The translations under genes and the position numbers were made by a program. Shown in pieces: positions 28,486-34,404 of a stretch of DNA of 34,404 bases. The notes under the pieces were generated by a model. That model had not been told where the DNA came from. It made no database searches and worked only from the letters and a program-made list of their open reading frames with translations. Source of the stretch: Chara braunii (lineage: Eukaryota; Streptophyta; Charophyceae; Charales; Characeae); assembly GCA_003427395.1 (NCBI GenBank), contig BFEA01000006.1, forward strand, positions 2,541,678-2,576,081. The letters are read 5' to 3'. Within the stretch, counting starts at the first letter, position 1. Every line of letters starts with the position of its first letter.

Positions 28486-30902
28486 ATGCCAAGGGAAGGG
28501 AGGGGGACACGGCCGCCGCGGAGGCCATTGGGAGCATCAGGAGGTTATGAGCGGCATGAGTCTCACCATCGAGAGGGCACACCCGTATACAATGACGGGG
28601 GTATAGAGCTATTTTTGGACGACTTTCGGGGGTATGCAGAGCATATGGGTTGGACGATGACTCAGACGAGCGAGAAGCTGAGAGGAGCTGGTAGGTTTGC
28701 TCAGCCCATCGCGAGGATTCGTAGGGAGGCGAGGACCTGGCCAGAGGTGGAGATAAGGATGCAGGAGCTACGACCATCGCCTATGGGTCCTGACGGCAGG
28801 CCAATCCGCCTAGAGATTGGGAATGTGGAGGACTTCATCCACGCTTTCGAGCAGTTTATGCACGGCCAGCGCATGCTGAGGGATGAGTGGGCGAGGGCAT
28901 TACCCTTATGGACCAGAAAGGCGGATAGACCTTTGGCCAGGCAGATCAGAGACATGGCTCGAGACTGGGAGAGCTGCAGGGCGCATTTGATGGAGGTTCG
29001 ACGACCGGAGCCACCTCAGCCTAGGGTTGAGAGACGCCTGAGGAGCAAGAGAAAGAGGGACCCGGAGCCCAGAGAGACCATGCCATCGCGAGGGGGACGG
29101 AATGCACTCGCAAGGCGAGAGGAGTTAATACTTGAGGCTGAGGAGCAAGGGGCATACCCCGAATGTGGGATAGGCCTGGTGGTCTTCCAGCGCTTTACTA
29201 GAACACATTGGAGCGAGTCTCCCCAGCGCGCGAGAGAGGAGGGGGCACCATCTAGTGGATCATTGCAGGAATTGGAGGCGCACCTTGATGTGTCTCAGTG
29301 GGAGTGCCTCAGGCTAGTGAGGGGCATGATGAGCGGAGTAGAGATATGCCACGAGAAGAGGTCCTTGAACCTGAGCAGGAGACAAGGCAGAGAGCCGAGA
29401 GAGGTGTTGTCGAGGAGGTGATAGAGGTTGGAGAGGACACTCCACCTCAGACGCATGCTGCAGAGTTGGGGCCGGAAATCACACCGGAGATCGCCCGTGA
29501 GGAGGGGGCTCGGCAGGAGGAGGTTCCGTCCTCGCCACCAGAGGTAATTCTGTCACCGGGAGTGAGGGTGGAGATGGAGCGGGAAAAGACGAACTGGAGG
29601 AGAGAGACCACCTCCACAATAGATAGGTACCTAGCAGCACATGCCCTCGAGCACCCTGACATCGAGGAGCCCGTACCTAGGGAGCCACCACAAGAGCCTC
29701 GTCAGGCAGAAGGAGAGATTGGAGCTGAGATTCCAGGGAGAGCGGACCATCGTACGAGAGGGAGAGTACCGGCAGGGGAGACAGCCGAGGAGAAACGGGC
29801 CAGAGTTGGGAAGCGCTTGGAGGAAATCTGGCAGGAAAGACAGAGGTTAGAGGAGGCAGGTGCACTCCCAGATCAACCACCACCGCCTAAGCCATGCGGA
29901 ATCAAGGAGATGTGGGATGAGTTTCTCGACCAGCATGGCAAAGGATTGGCGACTCTAAAGAGCGCAGAAGTTGGGACATATAGAAAGGCAGACGAGTACC
30001 TCGACCGGAAAATCCGCTTCCTAACCAAGACATCCTTCAATAGGTACCTGATGTTGGAAGCTGATCTGGCCGGAAAGAAAATGAAGGAGGCAAGCCTTGG
30101 AGCACGTCTGGAGGCGGCTGAGGCGGAAGTCCGAGAGCTCAGAGAATTGGTGGCTAGCCAGGCTGCCATTATCCAGGATTTGCGGCAGCGGCCTCGAAAT
30201 GGGGATGAAAGGACAGAAAGAAAGGAGCCTGCCAAGGTAGTGGACGGGGCATGGAGTAGTCGGCATGACCCTTAAAGAGAGTCAGTACTGGGCTTATTCG
30301 GGCAACCAACTGCAGTTGAACTCCTACAGGAGCCGCCCATGAGAAGAGTCATCCTGGAGCCTGAGGAGGCAAAGACAAAGAGGGAGGCAGAGAGAGAGGC
30401 CTTTGAGTTCAAGGTGTGTACTGAACTCGCCACGTTGCTAGCAACAACCGTGGAACCCATGACAGAGACTATGCCATTATCAGACGAGAGGGGACAACAG
30501 ACAGCTAGCAGCAAGCCGATTCAGGGTTCAGGGGAAGAATCTATGGATGTGCTCCTTGAGGCAGTTGATACTATGCAGGAAGAGGCGAGTTTATTTTCGC
30601 CTGAGCAAAGGGTAGAGGAGCCTCCAGAGAAAGAGGTGGTGATTGCGATAGAGGGCGTCATTGAGGGTAGGCCACAAAGACTGGATACTTCCGAGTACAG
30701 ACCTGAAGGAGTTAGGATACGGGCAAAGTCGAGTACTCAGGAGATGAGTGGGAGACCTGAGGAGCCTATGGACGTACCTCAGAGCTACGAGCTGAGTAGA
30801 GAGATCAGTGAGGCAAGTTCATCGCCTGGGTCTAAGAGAAAGAAGAAGAGGCTAAGAAAGTCCTTTGACCCGACCTATTTTTTGCAACGATGGGGAGCAT
30901 AG
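28486..30902 (+). pseudogene. Additional long ORF after integrase, Gag-like start and coiled-coil end
   Basis: Start chosen at the ATG 28486 (MPREGRGTRPPRRPLG); the upstream ATG at 28417 adds an unrelated tail. The first part, PVYNDGGIELFLDDFRGYAE...EKLRGAGRFAQPIARI...ARTWPEVEIRMQEL, looks like a small helical Gag/capsid-type domain. Basic patches follow (RRLRSKRKRDPE). At about 29300 the frame shifts, and the coding continues at 29298-30275 with acidic/Pro-rich sequence and coiled coil (EKRARVGKRLEEIWQERQRLEEA; EAAEAEVRELRELV). A TAA (30273) interrupts the frame, which runs on to 30902 with EEAKTKREAEREAFEF and a basic tail GSKRKKKRLRKS, a likely nuclear signal. About 800 codons in total. 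There are no transmembrane segments, so it is not env-like. The function is unknown. Confidence 0.65.
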
Positions 30903-33176
30903 GACCTTGTAGTGTCCTAAGTTTTTGAAGGACAAGGAAGCAGGGAGGGTTACTGAGAGTGGTGGTAGGATGTATGATAGACAAGGTAGAATAGTAGAGC
31001 GATCTGCAGATGGAGGCAGGGCCAGTTGTATAGACAGAACCAGGAGAAGATGAGTGAGTAGGGACTGGTTCGCATACATGTAGGGGGTCAGTAGGACGTG
31101 GTGAGGCAGGGTTGAGCTTTCGTTCTGATTGGATATTCGCCCTTCCTTTCCTTTGTAGTTCTGTTAGAAGTTTGAATACCTACGCTGTTTAGTTGTACGT
31201 ATGGTAGATTACAACGTGAGATTCTCATTCAGACTCTTTCTGTAGGCATATGAGTCAGGATCATGTAAGATAACATGTGTATGATAAGGGTATTTTTTTT
31301 CTTAACTCTGATATTCAGATTCAATACTTATCTCAGCGATATTGCTAAGCAGTATGGTTGACCATGCATGTACCATATTGAGAGTGACATTGATTGATCT
31401 GAGTAAGTTATGGGTCTGGGCTACTATATGTGTTTTTTGGATGAGGTATCTTGTCCCTGAGTGTATTTTTGAGTAGAGTTCTATGTTGAGACTCTTCCCC
31501 TATATATGACGATCACAACCACTCTCACATGTGTTGTTTTATCCTGATGTATGATGGTTTTGTGTAAGAAATGTATTAGAAACATCTTATGTATTATGTA
31601 TTTCGTCAAGGTGAATGAATGTGAACTGTCTACTCTTCGGTATACTCGTGCGACCTGCCTAGGGGCAGATGATAGGGCCAAGTATAAGGAGAGGGAGTGT
31701 AGTCTGTTTTTGTGAACGAGTGTGAGAATCCTAAAGGATTTATGAGTATTTGAGACTCGAATGCTTACCATGTCGAATGTTTATTGTTGAGTTATGATGA
31801 TAACCCATAAGATGGTCTTTCATTTTGAGTTGTTTTATGGTTGAGACACCTTCGCGGGGGGAGGTAGTCGTTTGTTTATTGGAAGATTCATCTTCAGAGA
31901 GGGAAGATGCACTAAAGAAAAAAGTCGCATGAGAGTTCATCCTAAAAAGAAAAGGGATGACTGAGAGACCTATTGAGTGAGACCTCCTTCATATGAAATG
32001 TGGTTAATAACATTTAATGGCATGGTAAACTGATTTTGAATGATAAAGTCTGACGAGAAGGACCAAGTTTTTATTTGGCCATTGCTGAAATTTAGGACGT
32101 CGCAAGAGTGATTTATTTTGAGAGATGTCACTGAGAGGTGGTCTTCTTGCCCTGATCAAGTAGGGAGGTCACAACCTTGTGAATCTGACGATAATTTTTA
32201 TTTTGTGAATATGAAGAGGTTGTCGTGTTCTCTCTTTGTTGTCCCACAAAGAACCGATAAATACCTTTTATGTGTGGAAGACCTTTGCGTAGTCCCACAA
32301 TAGGCCTGTTTTGTTGCGACACACCGTCCAACCACTTGTGCTAATCTTGGGGCATATATGAGAATACCAAGCTAACGGTAAAGTTTAGCATCACTAGGGC
32401 GCAACCCCTAGTGTCGGCTCCTGATCGGCGTAACCTGAACAGCAGGCCTACGTCTTGCCAAGGGAGTAAAGACTTAAAAGGGGTGTGGCCACCTAGTCGG
32501 GTGCTGACCGGCGTTACTCCTGTGGAACGACATGGGATAGGAGTCGAGTCGAGTTTTTTTGAGTCCTTATTGAATGCTTATCAGAAGAAATTCTATCGAG
32601 GCGCAACCTGCGAGGGCACTACCGCTAAAATAACAACGTGGTAGGCCGTAGATCTGGCACGATCACCCATACTATGGTGGGCCAAAATGGAGATCTGAAC
32701 TTCCTGTACTAGACTGCAGGTAGAGTCTATGATGAGATTTATGTATATATATATATATATATATATGTTTGATTGCACAAATTGTTGGACGGAGGCAAGA
32801 GTACCTTCAAAGGTCTCGGTTAGGGCCCGCGTCCCTGGTTATGCCTCTGCTTGCAGGATAGAGACTAGGGACACCGAAGGAGAAGTCGGCGTTTGTCTAG
32901 GACAAAGGGGAGAGGACAGTTGAGAGGGGTCATTGAGACTTATGCTGTAGTACGTATGTCCAGTACACCTGTGTCCTAGTGTCAGGACAATGGAGACCCA
33001 TATTGGAACCCTGGCAGCATATAGCTGTATGGGCATGGATTGTTGAAGGTCTCGAGCCTGAGTCTGTCGCCTAATCGGATTGCTTCCTTTCTCGTTAGCA
33101 TTTGGAGGTTGGATGAATTTATAGTTTTTTTATCCTGCGAAGCGATGGGGACGTCGCTTAATATGGTCTGGTAAGC
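30903..33176. other. Noncoding region after the retrotransposon ORFs
   Basis: I found no gene and no sequence obviously matching the 5' LTR. CACTAGGG (32392-32399) and CCCTAGTG (32406-32413) form a perfect 8-bp hairpin with a 6-nt loop. Around 32410-32530 two similar segments contain GATCGGCGTAACC and GACCGGCGTTACTCC. A TA microsatellite lies at 32743-32766. Purine-rich tracts at about 30934-30950 and 31855-31865 are possible polypurine tracts but neither is followed by a recognisable LTR. Confidence 0.45.
32743..32766. repeat. (TA)n microsatellite
   Basis: About twelve uninterrupted TA dinucleotides. Short ORFs with Ile-Tyr repeats across it are artefacts. Confidence 0.95.
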
Positions 33177-34217
33177 TGTCGGTGCGAATACCCTTACAAG
33201 GGTATCCGCCCTGGTTTTTGCAAGTGACGAAAGATAAGTTCAATTTAAAAATTTAAGTATTTTGCACGAGGGCGCGACTGTGTTTGTGATTTACGTTGAC
33301 TTGATGATTGACTAGAGTAAAGAGTGTGTGGGCGCGTAGACTTAAGGCGCACGTGATTTGTTTTCCCCTTGATGATCGTGAAAATTGGCATTGGTCGCCG
33401 GCCAGATCTTTTATTTCTGATCAAACTAGGATTTGAAGGATTATGTCTCGTTTGATTGGTGCGCTTGCCTGTGACTTGTGCGTACATGCAGAGAACGACA
33501 TCGACAATGAGGTAACCCTCAAAGTATTTTCAGTAAGATTCGCGTGTCGTACAGTATCCATTCTTATTTAGGTGTCCGTCATAACTAGACCGAACTCTAG
33601 ACCTAACACTGTTCGTTATGGTGTCGAACTTTCAACGGAGAGATTATAGGATCAAGGTCGAGTGTCGACGACGAGAGGGTATTGGAATAGCACGAAGGGA
33701 CCGAGGGGTTGAGGGTCCGACGGGGCTATCCCCCTTAGTTCTGCCATCGGCGGCGTCGAAGCGGTGCGACCAGTTTTTGTTTTTATCCTTTGGAGAACTT
33801 TACAAATATTTCTACCTTTGTCGTCGTGATTATTTAAATTTATGCTTAAACTCCTCGCAAGTCCGACGCGACACCGAACACGGGTGGCCTTCCCGGCAGT
33901 CGAGGACTTTGAGAGCACGCTTTATTGGTTGATTGACGGGCTCCTTGCAGGATCGAGATGGAGACTTGTACTCAGGCAAGAAGGCCCGTGCAAAATAAGG
34001 AGGCTCACAACTGATTTGAGTGCTCAGCAGCCACAAAGGATTTTATCTGCTTCGGCCTTCAAAGTTCCCTGATGAACTATCGGGTTTCACCGCTGAGATC
34101 TGCACAGGGCCGATGCTTTTGAACCCATGCATGGGCCCCTATAGCAGGAATCGCGCCCTTGGCCTAACATTCAGTTAGCTATGCGGGAGCTTGTCTGTTG
34201 AAGTGGTCCGAGGAGGC
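33177..34217 (+). repeat. Long repeat R, copy R3
   Basis: Collinear with R2 (10511-11550) over about 1.04 kb, starting TGTCGGTGCGAATACCC. It has the same hairpin at its start, the same 12-bp palindrome CCCATGCATGGG (34124-34135) and the same folded motif (34135-34190). In the folded motif several differences from R2 fall in paired positions, some as G-U pairs and at least one as a mismatch. The copy is cut at 34218 by DNA element E. Confidence 0.85.
34135..34190 (-). other. tRNA-like folded motif in repeat R3
   Basis: Counterpart of 11468-11523. The inner hairpin CTAAC-tgaat-GTTAG and the ATAG/CTAT stem are unchanged. The outer stem is GCTCC/GGGGC (one G-U), and the B-box-like sequence is now GGCGCGATTCC. 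Confidence 0.35.
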
Positions 34218-34404
34218 CACAAGTGGTTATTACATAGATGAATATTCACAGATGAACATTTTGAAAGTGAGAAAAATTAAGTGGTTTTTCGGGTTTGAAT
34301 TCATGTTTGTACGTAATGAATCATAACTTGCAATTATGAAAGCTTGGGGTGGAAGATGTTGTTTATGGTGAATTCATTTTTTTTTTTTTTTTTTTTTCCG
34401 TGAA
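34218..34404 (+). mobile_element. DNA element, copy E, left end only
   Basis: Starts CACAAGTGGTTATTAC, matching the CACAAGYGGTTAWC end of copies A-C, exactly where R3 stops matching R2. R2 at 11551 is therefore the empty site. The interior differs from A-D (AT-rich, with a GATGAATATTCACAGATGAACATTTT-like repeat split in two). It runs out of the window, with a poly-T tract from about 34377. Confidence 0.65.

Larger units (their letters stand above)
18732..30902 (+). mobile_element. Large Ty3/Gypsy-type LTR retrotransposon, inactive
   Basis: Order on the plus strand: LTR end, tRNA-Asp primer binding site, leader, gag, protease, reverse transcriptase, RNase H, integrase, additional ORF. Integrase after RNase H defines the Ty3/Gypsy order. 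All ORFs carry stops or frameshifts, and the 2,267-bp DNA element C separates protease from reverse transcriptase. The extra ORF after integrase (28486-30902) is about 800 codons, unusually long, as seen in some plant Ty3 lineages with additional ORFs. There is no chromodomain after the integrase GPY motif. The 3' LTR is not identified, so the copy is truncated or its LTR is diverged beyond recognition by eye. Confidence 0.85.

Noticed and set aside
29447-30266. Minus-strand ORFs opposite the ORF after integrase
   Set aside because: Shadows of the GC-rich, Glu/Arg-rich plus-strand coding sequence.
30903-33176. 3' LTR of the Ty3-type element
   Set aside because: I compared candidate words with 16.9-19.2 kb and saw no convincing match; purine-rich tracts alone are not enough.
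33618-34072. ORFs in R3 similar to ORFs in R2
   Set aside because: Similarity exists on both strands and in several frames, reflecting DNA-level repeat identity rather than protein conservation.

Overview
The window looks like a repeat-dense intergenic stretch of a large streptophyte (plant-lineage) nuclear genome. A charophyte alga such as Chara is my best guess. That guess rests on three things: a primer binding site matching the plant tRNA-Asp 3' end, a Penelope-like element with the N-terminal GIY-YIG arrangement known from the green lineage, and a plant telo-box (AAACCCTAA). The species is an inference. I see no intact host gene. Nearly all recognisable coding sequence is decayed transposon, broken by stops and frameshifts.

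Layout. 1-3.0 kb is G-rich noncoding DNA with weak dispersed repeats. 3.0-4.2 kb (minus) holds the remains of a retrotransposon Gag. 4.5-5.0 kb (plus) has a weak candidate for a spliced host-gene fragment beside a CT/GT microsatellite. 5.1-8.8 kb (minus) is a decayed Penelope-like retroelement, read in order as CCHC knuckle and coiled coil, GIY-YIG nuclease, then reverse transcriptase. Its reverse transcriptase is split by a 472-bp non-autonomous DNA element (copy A). 9.5-11.55 kb contains short tandem repeats and two copies (R1, R2) of a long repeat that returns at 33.2-34.2 kb (R3). 13.8-14.3 kb holds copy B of the 472-bp element.

15.2-16.0 kb carries the most unusual structure: seven hairpins that share nearly the same 20-nt loop but have different stem sequences, each stem still complementary to itself. 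It is followed at 16.3-16.85 kb by a five-unit tandem repeat of about 122 bp.

From about 18.7 to 30.9 kb lies a large Ty3/Gypsy-type retrotransposon on the plus strand: 5' LTR end, tRNA-Asp primer binding site, gag, protease, reverse transcriptase, RNase H, DD35E integrase, and an additional long ORF after integrase that begins with a Gag-like region and ends in coiled coil and a basic tail. All frames are broken. Copy D of the DNA element sits in its LTR. The much larger copy C (2,267 bp) sits between protease and reverse transcriptase and is almost entirely a palindromic satellite of about 147-bp units. I could not find a 3' LTR.

The unifying theme is a family of non-autonomous DNA elements (A-D, plus E at the right edge). 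They have unequal ends (CACAAG... and ...CTTCTCTC), 8-bp target duplications in A-C, and palindromic interiors. They have landed inside older retroelements. Several structures here (A/B hairpins, C units, the 15-kb array) show complementary arms that change together, which suggests either hairpin-templated correction or selection on structure.
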